NCBI GenBank assembly: GCA_034409055.1 | Contig: DAOUMU010000375.1 | Span: 1 to 42,617 of the forward strand | Source: DAOUMU01 sp034409055 | Lineage (GTDB): Bacteria > Chloroflexota > Anaerolineae > 4572-78 > J111 | DNA length: 42,617 nt | Direction of reading: 5' to 3' | Part shown: positions 32,873 through 40,906 of the stretch, piece after piece | Position numbering within the stretch: position 1 is the first letter of the stretch | How the letters are laid out: every line of letters starts with the position of its first letter | The notes under the pieces: generated by a model | What the model was told of the DNA's origin: nothing | What the model saw: only the letters and a program-made list of their open reading frames with translations | The model's database searches: none | Made by a program: the position numbers and the translations under genes

Positions 32873-34273
32873 CTATGGCGTTGGGTAGCCCTGGTTATCT
32901 TCGATATCCTGGTCTATCTTCTTGACAGCTTTGTCGAGTTCTTCTTGGACATCGGCTCCGGCTACGATGTTTTGGATAGCTTCGGCATAAGCCGTAGTGA
33001 TGACCGGATAGGCCGGTGTCTGTGGTCGAGCCATCGCTACCCCACCTTCCAACTGCTGGACAAAGATGTTCAAGAAACCGCCCTCGCCATACAAGTCGGA
33101 CTGAGCGATGGCGCTCTTGCGGGCAGGCACGGCCCCGTTGGCGTTGGTCATATGCAAGATTTCTTCAGGCGAGATGAGGTACTCCAGGAATTTCCAGGCA
33201 GCGTCCGGGTTTTCGCAGGAAGAGGTCAGACCCCAGTTCCAGGAACCCATGCCGGTCACCGCCCCCTGTCCAAAGTCGGGGGCGGGGATGAGGACCAGGT
33301 TATCGCCAAGGTTCTCGCTGTGGGGTCCCCACATCCAGTGACCAACCCAGGTCAGAGCGGTGTTCTTGTTAATGTAAAAATCATCATCACCGGCCGGTTC
33401 CGGGTTGGCATAGCCCTGCTCAAACAAGCTCTGGAAGAATTCCAGCGCCTCTACCGATTCGGGACCGTTGAGCACTCCGTCGGCGCTTTGGTAGGTGCTG
33501 CGGTCAATCAAGTCACCGCCAAAGGATTGCATGATGGGGGAAAAGCCGTAGGTGTACCATTCACCCTGACCGTAGTTCATCTTGAAGTCGATGGCGTATT
33601 CTACCTCATCCAACGCCTGCAACTTTTCCAGGGCGTCCATGAACTCATCCTTGCTCCAGGCATCGTCGATGCTGGTGGGAATGCGAACCCCGGCTTTGTC
33701 CAGATATTCTTTGTTGCCCCAGATAGCCAGCCCGGAGTCGAAGGTGCCCAGGCTGTAGAGATGGCCACCGTAGGTACCCTGGTCAATAATGGAAGGCAAG
33801 AAGTCGTTCTTCAACTCATCGGACACGTACTCATCCAGGGGCTTCAGATAGCCCGCCCAGGCATAGTTGTACAGAAACGGCCCGTCAAAGTCCAGCAGAC
33901 AGGGCAGGTCCCCGGCCAGGGCCGCCGCGTTGACCTGGTCGTTGTAGCTGCCTTCGGGCAGGCGAACTGCTTCCACCTTCACCCCGGTACCCATCGCATT
34001 GAACGCTTCCACCTGGGCGTCGAGCACTTCTCGTTCTTCACCCTTGCCGGAGTGGAACCACACTTCTACGGTTACTGCTTCACCCATGGGTTCCTCGGCG
34101 GCCGGCTCCTCAGCCGCTGGTTCTTCAGCGGCCGGTTCCTCGGCAGCCGGCTCCTCAGCGGCCGGTTCTTCAGCGGCCGGCTCTGCCGGAGCGGGTGTTG
34201 CTGCACCGCCACATGCTGTCACCAGAGACAACACTAAGAGTGTAGCCAATATAAGCCACAAATGCTTCTTCAC
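32873..34273 (-). CDS. Extracellular solute-binding lipoprotein (family 1, sugar)
   Basis: 466 aa, starting at GTG 34273 with AAAGGAGG upstream. The lipoprotein signal has lipobox VTAC (Cys21). A linker made of six AAEEP-type pentapeptides (about residues 32-62) spaces the domain from the membrane. The SBP_bac_1 domain starts EAVTVEVWFHSGKGEE, and includes LAIWGNKEYLDKAGV and LTWVGHWMWGPHSE. Family role: high-affinity capture of oligosaccharides for the CUT1 permeases encoded next. No duplicate copy was seen. Confidence 0.95.
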   Translation of the reverse strand: MKKHLWLILATLLVLSLVTACGGAATPAPAEPAAEEPAAEEPAAEEPAAEEPAAEEPAAEEPMGEAVTVEVWFHSGKGEEREVLDAQVEAFNAMGTGVKVEAVRLPEGSYNDQVNAAALAGDLPCLLDFDGPFLYNYAWAGYLKPLDEYVSDELKNDFLPSIIDQGTYGGHLYSLGTFDSGLAIWGNKEYLDKAGVRIPTSIDDAWSKDEFMDALEKLQALDEVEYAIDFKMNYGQGEWYTYGFSPIMQSFGGDLIDRSTYQSADGVLNGPESVEALEFFQSLFEQGYANPEPAGDDDFYINKNTALTWVGHWMWGPHSENLGDNLVLIPAPDFGQGAVTGMGSWNWGLTSSCENPDAAWKFLEYLISPEEILHMTNANGAVPARKSAIAQSDLYGEGGFLNIFVQQLEGGVAMARPQTPAYPVITTAYAEAIQNIVAGADVQEELDKAVKKIDQDIEDNQGYPTP

Positions 34274-34387
34274 TGTTATGTCCTCCTTTGGAATAATCCT
34301 TTAAATTTGGTTTGATTGAAACGATTTGAGCTTAAGTTGATTGAATTTTCGAATGGGTTGCCTCACCCCCTCTCTTTTGCTGTAGAG

Positions 34388-35371
34388 TCAATCGACCTTG
34401 AAGGCTCGAATTGACTCCTGTTTGACCACCTCCAGTCGCCGGTAAAAGCTGGTTCGGTCGGGCATCTGAGGTACAGGCCCCACTGTACTGATTTTGACCT
34501 CGGCCACCATCTGCCCCACGCAAGCCGCCTCTTCAGGCGCATAACCATCCATCAGGGCAGTCAATAACCCGGCCCAAAAGGCATCGCCAGCCCCCGTAAC
34601 GTCGGCCACAACGACATCGCCGGGCTTTATGAGGGTTCGACTGCCCTCAGGGGTGGCCAGTAAGACCCCCTGCGGTCCCATGGTCAGGGCCACAATCTCA
34701 GGCCCCCAGCTTAAAAACCGTTCGACATAAGTTAGCGGCGACAGATCAGGTCCAAAAAGACGTTGGCAATCATCCAACGAAGGCTTGGTAATATGCACCG
34801 ATTGATAAGCTTCCTTTAACACGTCTAGCAAGTCGGCCACATCTGGCCAGATACGGGGATGATAGTTGGGATCCAGAGACACAAGACAACCACTTTGCCG
34901 GGCCATCTTGAGCGCGCGAAGGATGGCCGTTCGAGCCGGATCACGAGCCAGGGCAAAAGCTGAGGTGTGGACGACTCGACTCTTCTTGATCACCTCGATA
35001 TGCCTATCCTCAAGAGAAATATAGGAATCAGCGCCCCGACAGATAATAAAATCAGGTGTCATCGTCTGGCGCGCGTTGACAACAAGTGTCGTGGGAGCCT
35101 GGGGAGTAACGCGCAGGTAAGCGGTATCAATACCGGCTAAGTTCAACTGCTGGCGAACGTAGTGGCCAAAGCCATCATCCCCTACGCAGGCCACCACGGC
35201 GGCCCGACCACCCAACCTGGTTACGTTGAGAGCCACATTGGTTACCTGTCCGCCCAGGAAACGGGTGTAGTTACCGGCTTCGACCAGGGAAGAGACGGTC
35301 TGCTCGGATATGAGGTCAACCAGAGCCTCACCGAAGGCGAGCAAGTCAAGTGTACGTTGCGCCGACGACAT
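34388..35371 (-). CDS. PfkB-family sugar kinase, probable fructokinase
   Basis: 327 aa. N-terminal ribokinase motif FGEALVDLI and GGQVTNVALNVTRLGG. C-terminal VTGAGDAFWAGLL contains the GAGD anion hole and the catalytic Asp. Family members phosphorylate fructose, 2-keto-3-deoxygluconate or nucleosides; with a fructoside-type locus downstream, fructokinase is the best fit. ATP would be the donor. It starts the minus-strand cluster, 114 bases before the binding-protein gene, with AAGGAG ten bases before its ATG. Whether it shares the promoter of the transport genes is unclear. Confidence 0.87.
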   Translation of the reverse strand: MSSAQRTLDLLAFGEALVDLISEQTVSSLVEAGNYTRFLGGQVTNVALNVTRLGGRAAVVACVGDDGFGHYVRQQLNLAGIDTAYLRVTPQAPTTLVVNARQTMTPDFIICRGADSYISLEDRHIEVIKKSRVVHTSAFALARDPARTAILRALKMARQSGCLVSLDPNYHPRIWPDVADLLDVLKEAYQSVHITKPSLDDCQRLFGPDLSPLTYVERFLSWGPEIVALTMGPQGVLLATPEGSRTLIKPGDVVVADVTGAGDAFWAGLLTALMDGYAPEEAACVGQMVAEVKISTVGPVPQMPDRTSFYRRLEVVKQESIRAFKVD

Positions 35372-35703
35372 AGATGGTTTAACTCCTTAAACCACAAGTA
35401 GAAATTTAGACATAGTCCCAGAATTATATGCTTGTACACCTGTTCTATTGCCAAAGCTACCAAATCTAAGCATCTGAACTAGAAATATTGTTAGGACAAT
35501 GCGATTGGGCCCTGCTTAGGTACTATTTTGTAGAATGGAGGCTTTACAGATATACAGATATCGTAAAAACCTATAGAACAAATGGTCAAGCATATAATTT
35601 TCTGACTATGTCCAATTTTCAAGCTCGGAGCGGACCAGCTAGAGCAAATTTGGATGCACTGAGTCTTGGTAACGGTCATTATCCGCACTTCCTGCGGTCG
35701 CCC
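35372..35703 (-). other. Intergenic region between PfkB gene and miaA
   Basis: 332 bases without a convincing gene. On the minus strand TATAAT occurs at 35423-35428, 52 bases upstream of the PfkB start, a likely -10, but no good -35 is present at the right spacing. A plus-strand open frame through here runs antisense into the 3' end of miaA and shows no coding signature. Confidence 0.5.
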
Positions 35704-36651
35704 CTAAACATCCGTTTCCTGAGAAAGCAGAGACGACTCCACAAAATTTTTAATCGTTTCGTATACTTTTCCCAAACCTGCCCCCACATCAAACCAATGT
35801 ATCTTCGGATCATCCAACCGAAACCAGTTATATTGCTGGCGCACAAATCGTCTTGTTTCTTTTTTGATTAAGGCCACTGCCTCAGTCAGGCTGATCTCCC
35901 CACACAAATATTGTCCTATTTGGCGATAGCCCAAGCCCGACATGGCCGGCCTGTTCCAGCCATAGCCGGCCTGCGCCAATTGTTCTACCTCTGCCAACAG
36001 CCCCCTGGCCATCATCTCATCAACCCGTTGATCAATCCGGTCGTAAAGGAGTTCGCGGGGCATGGTCAGACCTATCTGTAAAATATGATAAGGGGGCGCT
36101 TTTTTGCCCTGATAATGGCTGATCGGCCGGCCTGTTTTGTGATAAATCTCCAGAGCGCGGATGACCCGTCGCACGTTACGCGGGTCGATTTTTTTAGCAG
36201 CCTGGGGATCGACAGCAACCAATTGGGCGTGGAAAGCCTCAATGCCCATGGCCTGGGCCTGGGCTTCAAGCCTGGCCCGAAGGAAGGGGTCTGGGGAAAC
36301 CCGGGGGATACGCCAGCCTTCAACGACTGCTCGCACCCACTGACCGGTTCCCCCCACTAACAAAGGTAACCGCTGCTGCCGGTGAATAGCCTCAATGGTG
36401 GCATACACCTGCCCTTGAAATTCGGCCAGGGTCAAAACCTGGTCGGGCTCAACGACGTCGAGCAAATGATGGGGCACGATCATCTGCTCCCGGGACGTGG
36501 CCTTGGCTGTACCAATATCCAATCCTCGATAAATCTGCCGAGAGTCCGCCGAAATAATTTCGCCCTGCAAATCCTGGGCTAAGCGCAAAGATAGGGCGGT
36601 TTTTCCTACGGCCGTGGGGCCAACGATGACGAGAAGCGGTTTATCAATCAC
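35704..36651 (-). CDS. miaA: tRNA dimethylallyltransferase
   Basis: 315 aa, starting at GTG 36651 directly after the M32 peptidase stop (TGA-GTG, zero gap). Adds dimethylallyl to N6 of A37 in tRNAs reading UNN codons. P-loop VGPTAVGKTALSLRLA, then ISADSRQIYRGLDIGTAK, HHLLDVVEP, VGGTGQWVRAVVEG and DPRNVRRVIRALEI are diagnostic. Translationally coupled to the peptidase gene. Confidence 0.97.
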   Translation of the reverse strand: MIDKPLLVIVGPTAVGKTALSLRLAQDLQGEIISADSRQIYRGLDIGTAKATSREQMIVPHHLLDVVEPDQVLTLAEFQGQVYATIEAIHRQQRLPLLVGGTGQWVRAVVEGWRIPRVSPDPFLRARLEAQAQAMGIEAFHAQLVAVDPQAAKKIDPRNVRRVIRALEIYHKTGRPISHYQGKKAPPYHILQIGLTMPRELLYDRIDQRVDEMMARGLLAEVEQLAQAGYGWNRPAMSGLGYRQIGQYLCGEISLTEAVALIKKETRRFVRQQYNWFRLDDPKIHWFDVGAGLGKVYETIKNFVESSLLSQETDV

Positions 36652-38160
36652 TCAACTGGAAAGTTCGTAAATATCAGAAAATTTCTGCTTGATGTAAGTC
36701 AGGTAAGGGCCAGCCTCGATCCGTTTAGTGCCGGTCACTCGCTCTACCAACTCGTTCGCCGTAAATTTTCGACCGTGCCGATGAATCTTGTCCCTAAACC
36801 AACTTAATAAAGTTTCAAATTCACCCCTGGCAAATTGTTCCGGCAAATCCGGAATGTCTTGCAGAGCCTGCTGGTAGAATTGTAAGGAAAGCACGTTGCC
36901 TAACGTATAAGTGGGGAAGTAGCCGAGGCTGCCTCCCGACCAGTGAATATCCTGTAAAACCCCCATGGCATCGTCAGGTGGGGTCAGGCCCAGATATGCT
37001 TCCATTTTGGCGTTCCAGGCGTCGGGCAAATCAGTCACGGACAGGCGCTGTTCAAGCAGTTCTTGCTCCAGTTCAAAGCGCAGAAAAATATGCAGGTTGT
37101 ACGTAACCTCATCGGCCTCAACCCGAATAAAGGAAGGCATCACTTTGTTAATGGCTCGATAGAAGCGCTCCTGGCTGACGGGCTTTAATTGAGCCGGGAA
37201 AAACTCTTGCAAGTGAGGATAATAAAATTGCCAAAAGGTCCGGCTGCGGCCTAAAACATTCTCCCACAAGCGGGATTGAGACTCGTGGACGCCCAGCGAG
37301 GTTCCGTCGGCCAGCAGCATACCCTCCAGGGAGGCATCAACGTTCTGCTCGTACAGGGCGTGCCCCCCCTCGTGCAGGGTACTAAACAGGGCCGAAGGAA
37401 ACAAATCTTTACGGATACGGGTGGTGATACGGACGTCGTTAATGGAGAAACTGGTGGTAAAGGGATGAACCGATTTATCCTGCCGGCCCCGTTCCAGATC
37501 GAAGCCGATCGCTTTCAAGACAAGCATGCCAAAATCCCACTGGGCTACTTCGTCGAAATCCTGTTTCAAAAAAGAATCTTCCACGGCCTCGACCCGGTCG
37601 GCAATGGCCTGGACCAGCGGCACCAGTTCCGCCTTCAGCTCACCAAACACCCGGTTGACCTCGGCCGTTTTCATACCCGGTTCATACTCGTCGAGCAAAG
37701 CATCATACCGGCACGCTTCGTAGCCGTAGGCCTCGGCCTTTTGAATATTCAAGTCGATAATTTTGGCCAGGATTTCCTGAAATTTAGAAAACTCCTTATC
37801 AGCCCGGGCTTTGGTCCAAATTTGCTGGCCGAGGGAAAAGGTACGGCTCATCTCGGCCACCAGGTCCGGCGGCAGCTTGCGGGCCTTGTCGTAATCACGT
37901 TGGGCGACCCGGATCAGGCTGGCTTCATCAGAGTCGTAAGCAAAGCCGGCTTGAGACAGGTCGCTCAACAATAGGCCAATCTCATCCGTCGTGAACATCT
38001 CGTGGGCGATTCTGTAGAGCGTGGCCAGTTGCTCGGCTCGCGCAGTGACCCCACCGGGCGGCATATTAACTTGCTGATCCCAACCCAGCACGGCTGCGGC
38101 AGCCTCGATGTTTCTTATTTCCTTGAGTTTGGTTTTGAGGGTTTCCAGTTTTTCTTCCAA
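36652..38160 (-). CDS. Carboxypeptidase Taq (M32 metallopeptidase)
   Basis: 502 aa, starting at TTG 38160 with AAGGAG seven to nine bases upstream. The zinc-binding HEXXH motif is HEGGHALYEQ, with downstream Glu in GVHESQSRLWENVLGRS. Other M32 blocks: LGWDQQVNMPPGG at the N-terminus, and DVRITTRIRK, EVTYNLHIFLRFELE and HWSGGSLGYFPTYTLGN. Full length for the family (about 500 aa). Family role: stepwise release of C-terminal amino acids, with broad specificity, in the cytoplasm. A TATAAT-type -10 on the minus strand at 38189-38194 may start this two-gene operon with miaA. Confidence 0.96.
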   Translation of the reverse strand: MEEKLETLKTKLKEIRNIEAAAAVLGWDQQVNMPPGGVTARAEQLATLYRIAHEMFTTDEIGLLLSDLSQAGFAYDSDEASLIRVAQRDYDKARKLPPDLVAEMSRTFSLGQQIWTKARADKEFSKFQEILAKIIDLNIQKAEAYGYEACRYDALLDEYEPGMKTAEVNRVFGELKAELVPLVQAIADRVEAVEDSFLKQDFDEVAQWDFGMLVLKAIGFDLERGRQDKSVHPFTTSFSINDVRITTRIRKDLFPSALFSTLHEGGHALYEQNVDASLEGMLLADGTSLGVHESQSRLWENVLGRSRTFWQFYYPHLQEFFPAQLKPVSQERFYRAINKVMPSFIRVEADEVTYNLHIFLRFELEQELLEQRLSVTDLPDAWNAKMEAYLGLTPPDDAMGVLQDIHWSGGSLGYFPTYTLGNVLSLQFYQQALQDIPDLPEQFARGEFETLLSWFRDKIHRHGRKFTANELVERVTGTKRIEAGPYLTYIKQKFSDIYELSS

Positions 38161-38231
38161 CGGACTTACTCCTTTTTAGATTGGAGAAATTATACAACAG
38201 GAGGCAGGGAAATAGAAACGATTACGTGAAA

Positions 38232-38280
38232 CGTGTTGCGTGTTGCGTAGAACGTTACGCAACACGCAACACGCAATACA
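38232..38280. repeat. Heptamer-periodic perfect hairpin
   Basis: Seven heptamers in register: CGTGTTG twice, CGTAGAA, CGTTACG, CAACACG twice, CAATACA. The first half is the complement of the second, giving an 18-bp stem (38232-38249 with 38256-38273) around GAACGT. It sits between the M32 and SGNH genes. Confidence 0.8.
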
Positions 38281-38310
38281 CCCCTTCTCTACCAAAATCA
38301 GCTTCAACTG

Positions 38311-39672
38311 CTATTTCTCCCATGCTTCCGCGAACTCATTCAGCAAGAACTCGTGAATCGCCTCGGCGGCCAAGCGGTGCCCCTCGACCGTCCAATGTTG
38401 ATCGTGCCGAAAATGAAGGCGAGGGGCCTCGGACTGGTTGGCCGCCTGGCGAAAAACCGGCAGCAAATCCAGATGAGGAATATTCTCCGAGGCCAAAAAT
38501 TGATTGAGACGGCGGTTTGGCGCGGCCAAATCCCAGGTCAATGACTGCATGGCCGGATGAGCGGCCAGGGTCTGTTCCCAATCCTGGGGATAGACCTGCT
38601 CGGGCGCGCCGATGATCACGACCACCAGTTTCGCCTCCCGGCTTTCCACTTCATCCCGCAGCCGAACAATGATGGCCTCGGTCAAGCGCCAGGCCGCTTC
38701 AAAGCGCTCATCGGGCGGCGATTGGTAGACAAAAAAGGGGATGGGCGTGGCCGGATGCCTGGCCCGAATCACGGCCTCCCCCCCCAGGATGCCGCTCGGT
38801 CCCAACCGTTGGACCACCGGCGGCACATCCCGCAGGTACGGCACCAGAAGGCGGTACAAGGCCGACAGGCGCCAGAGGCGATCCGCCAGAGCCAGTAAGG
38901 GCGGTCCATTACCCCGAACCCTGCGACTCGCCCCAGGATCGTTTCCCAGGGAAGCAGAACTGACCAAGGCTTCACCCTGCTCCGACTTAAGAGGGGCATC
39001 AACAGCATCCTGGGAGCCTGGTTGCTCGGATGGCCCCTCGAGGTCTTGCTCCACAGGGGGAAGAATTAACTGACCAGTAGAGGACAGGCTAAAAAACTCT
39101 TTTTGTTGGCTGCCGCCGTTGCGGGCAATTTCCAACGGACGGTAACTATTGACCGCATCGTTGCGAATGAAAAAGGCCAGCAGCACGATGTCGGGCTGGT
39201 AACGAAACCCTTCGGCCACGTAAAAAATGGCCTCCTGGTCGGTACCCCAGCCCCCCACCCCGGCATTGAGCACCTCGACCGGCCGGCCCAGCGAGTCAAT
39301 CAGCCAGGCCTCCAGTTGTTTGTGATAGGTATCGGCCAGATCGACCTGCAAGGCTTCGCCAAACGAGTCGGCCAGAGACAAAATGCGCACCGCCCCGCCG
39401 GGGTTATCGTAGCCAATTTCCCGGTCACGCAGGCCGCGAGCATTGATCCGCACCTCGGCCTCAAACTCATTATAGTCGCTGTGAAACAAGCCCCCACTAT
39501 GCGGCACATGCCACCAGCCAAACAGGGGATGGGGCTCCCAAATGGCCGGGTTGGGCTCAGGCGGCGGAGCCAGATTGACCAATCTCACCCCGATTTCCAG
39601 CAGCAGGAGGGGGGCCAGTAAGCCAAAGGCAATGAGTGATAGACGGCCTAAAAGGTTGGGCAACGTTTTCAA
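38311..39672 (-). CDS. Membrane-anchored SGNH/GDSL-like hydrolase
   Basis: 453 aa. A single N-terminal membrane helix (LIAFGLLAPLLLLEIGVRLV) precedes an extracytoplasmic SGNH hydrolase. Block I LSLADSFGEALQV carries the nucleophile Ser in ADSF (a GDS variant); Gly is in NAGVGGWGTDQE; Asn is in IRNDAVN; the C-terminal DQHWTVEGH provides Asp and His. Such proteins resemble the AlgJ/AlgX-like and wall-polysaccharide O-acetyl esterase/transferase groups. A low-complexity insert (about residues 205-260) separates blocks. Likely acts on exopolysaccharide or wall sugars (inference). Confidence 0.82.
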   Translation of the reverse strand: MKTLPNLLGRLSLIAFGLLAPLLLLEIGVRLVNLAPPPEPNPAIWEPHPLFGWWHVPHSGGLFHSDYNEFEAEVRINARGLRDREIGYDNPGGAVRILSLADSFGEALQVDLADTYHKQLEAWLIDSLGRPVEVLNAGVGGWGTDQEAIFYVAEGFRYQPDIVLLAFFIRNDAVNSYRPLEIARNGGSQQKEFFSLSSTGQLILPPVEQDLEGPSEQPGSQDAVDAPLKSEQGEALVSSASLGNDPGASRRVRGNGPPLLALADRLWRLSALYRLLVPYLRDVPPVVQRLGPSGILGGEAVIRARHPATPIPFFVYQSPPDERFEAAWRLTEAIIVRLRDEVESREAKLVVVIIGAPEQVYPQDWEQTLAAHPAMQSLTWDLAAPNRRLNQFLASENIPHLDLLPVFRQAANQSEAPRLHFRHDQHWTVEGHRLAAEAIHEFLLNEFAEAWEK

Positions 39673-39689
39673 GAAGAAACCTCATATGA

Positions 39690-39766
39690 CAGTTATCAGT
39701 GGTCAGTTATCAGTGAGCAGTGAGCAGCAACCACTGACCACTAACCACTAACCACTAACCACTGAA
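39690..39766. repeat. Heptamer-periodic tract of 11 units
   Basis: Eleven consecutive heptamers in register: CAGTTAT, CAGTGGT, CAGTTAT, CAGTGAG twice, CAGCAAC, CACTGAC, CACTAAC three times, CACTGAA. The first half (CAGTxxx) is roughly complementary to the second (CACTxxC), so it can fold. It begins the 420-base gap 39673-40092, which otherwise holds the TACGTA site. Confidence 0.85.
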
Positions 39767-39851
39767 CCCGATTGTATCTCATTTTTACGATTTGGAGAAA
39801 AACAACCAACAAATTGTAAATCTTTTTTCTCCCCCACATGACCGAGGCCGA

Positions 39852-39892
39852 ACTACGTAATTTTACGTAGTCCAGGGAGTATTTTTACGTAG
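39852..39892 (+). promoter_or_regulatory. TACGTA dyad with a second half-site, candidate regulator site
   Basis: ACTACGTAAT-TTTACGTAGT (39852-39871) is a near-perfect dyad. TTTTACGTAG occurs at 39861 and again at 39883, exactly 22 bases (about two helical turns) apart. Two GGAGTATTTT direct repeats lie beside it. It is about 200 bases upstream of the chemoreceptor gene at 40093. Confidence 0.5.
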
Positions 39893-40092
39893 CAAAAACC
39901 GCCTGAAAAGGAGTATTTTCTTTATATCGAAATACGTCTTATGACCACTGCGCTCCGGCTGAAAATATGATATGCTATTCAATGTGGGAAAACGGGCAGT
40001 CAATGCCTGTCAGTCCTATATCGATTGACTCAGACACGGAATTAGTTTAATCACCCCAACTAGCTATCAGGACTCAGAGAGGAGAGAACATC

Positions 40093-40752
40093 ATGTCCGT
40101 TCAAACCACCACCGTTCGTACCTCAGGAGGCGCCTTTGCTTTTCTGAACAACCTCCGCATTGGCCCCAAGATCATTGCCGGTTATCTCTTGCTGATCCTG
40201 CTGATGGCCGGCGTGGCTGGCGTGGCCTACTGGGGTATGACCCGCATCGTAGCCGCCGACAAAGTGGCCCTCAAGCATCAAGCCACTGTCGCTGACCTGT
40301 GGGCCATGCAGATGTATATGGACAATCAATACGGTAACCAGGCCGATTTAATCATCAACGACGATCGGGCCACCATCGAGGAGTTCCGAACCAGTGTTGA
40401 GTTGATGGATGAGAAGAAAGAACTGGTCCGGGCAGCCCTGGAAACAGCCGAGGAACAGCAACTGATGGCCGACATCGATCGGATTGACAGCCAGTTTGAT
40501 GCCCTGTTCTTTGAGCAAATTGTGCCGGCCTGGGAAGCCGGGGACGAGGAACTGCTCACGAGCCTCGACGATCAGGGGGTAGATATTCCCACGCAGTTCA
40601 TGTCATTTCGAGGAGCTTGCGATGGTCGTATCAAAGAGATGCGCAAATCCCTTAGATGGTTGGTTATTAGACCCGTTGGTGGGCAAATTGAACAGGCTGG
40701 ACTTAAGGTGGGCCAAGCAAGATCCAAGTTTGCCAGTGGCCCTGCCCATTAG
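40093..40752 (+). pseudogene. Methyl-accepting chemotaxis receptor N-terminus, truncated by repeat insertion
   Basis: 219 codons; the first about 170 are authentic. Transmembrane helix (IIAGYLLLILLMAGVAGVAYW, about residues 29-49), then a four-helix-bundle 4HB_MCP sensor (residues 50-170). At 40601 the frame enters the TGTCATT dispersed repeat, and the last 50 residues (SFRGACDG... to the TAG) are unrelated to receptors. No second membrane helix, HAMP or signalling domain follows. It may survive as a stub or be a pseudogene. RBS GGAGAG is present. Confidence 0.75.
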
Positions 40753-40800
40753 AGTACCTACTCAGGGATTTCTCGCTCCCGTTGGTCGCTCGAAATGACA
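40601..40800. repeat. Dispersed repeat copy 4, ends TGTCATTTCG / CGAAATGACA
   Basis: Starts TGTCATTTCGAGGAGC and ends GTCGCTCGAAATGACA, the same family as copies 1-3 but with a longer, unrelated interior and substituted ends. Its left end lies inside the receptor gene at 40093. The inner 140 bases do not match the other copies. Confidence 0.6.
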
Positions 40801-40839
40801 TGTTTACTGATGGTCGCTCGAAATGACATGTTTACTGAT
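40784..40839 (+). repeat. 28-bp direct duplication at the repeat's right end
   Basis: The 28-base stretch starting GGTCGCTCGAAATGACATG occurs twice in tandem (40784 and 40812). It looks like slippage at the end of the dispersed repeat. Confidence 0.8.
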
Positions 40840-40906
40840 GATTATGGATATTCATCCGTAACCCAATAATCGGTAACGAGATCATTTACAGGAGGAAACC
40901 AAAAAT

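Noticed and set aside
32828..34237. 469-codon plus-strand open frame antisense to the sugar-binding lipoprotein gene.
   Set aside because: It mirrors the binding-protein gene, has no recognisable domain, and arises from codon bias and the AAEEP repeats.
35488..35871. 127-codon plus-strand open frame between PfkB and miaA.
   Set aside because: It overlaps the 3' end of miaA in antisense, has no RBS and shows no family resemblance.
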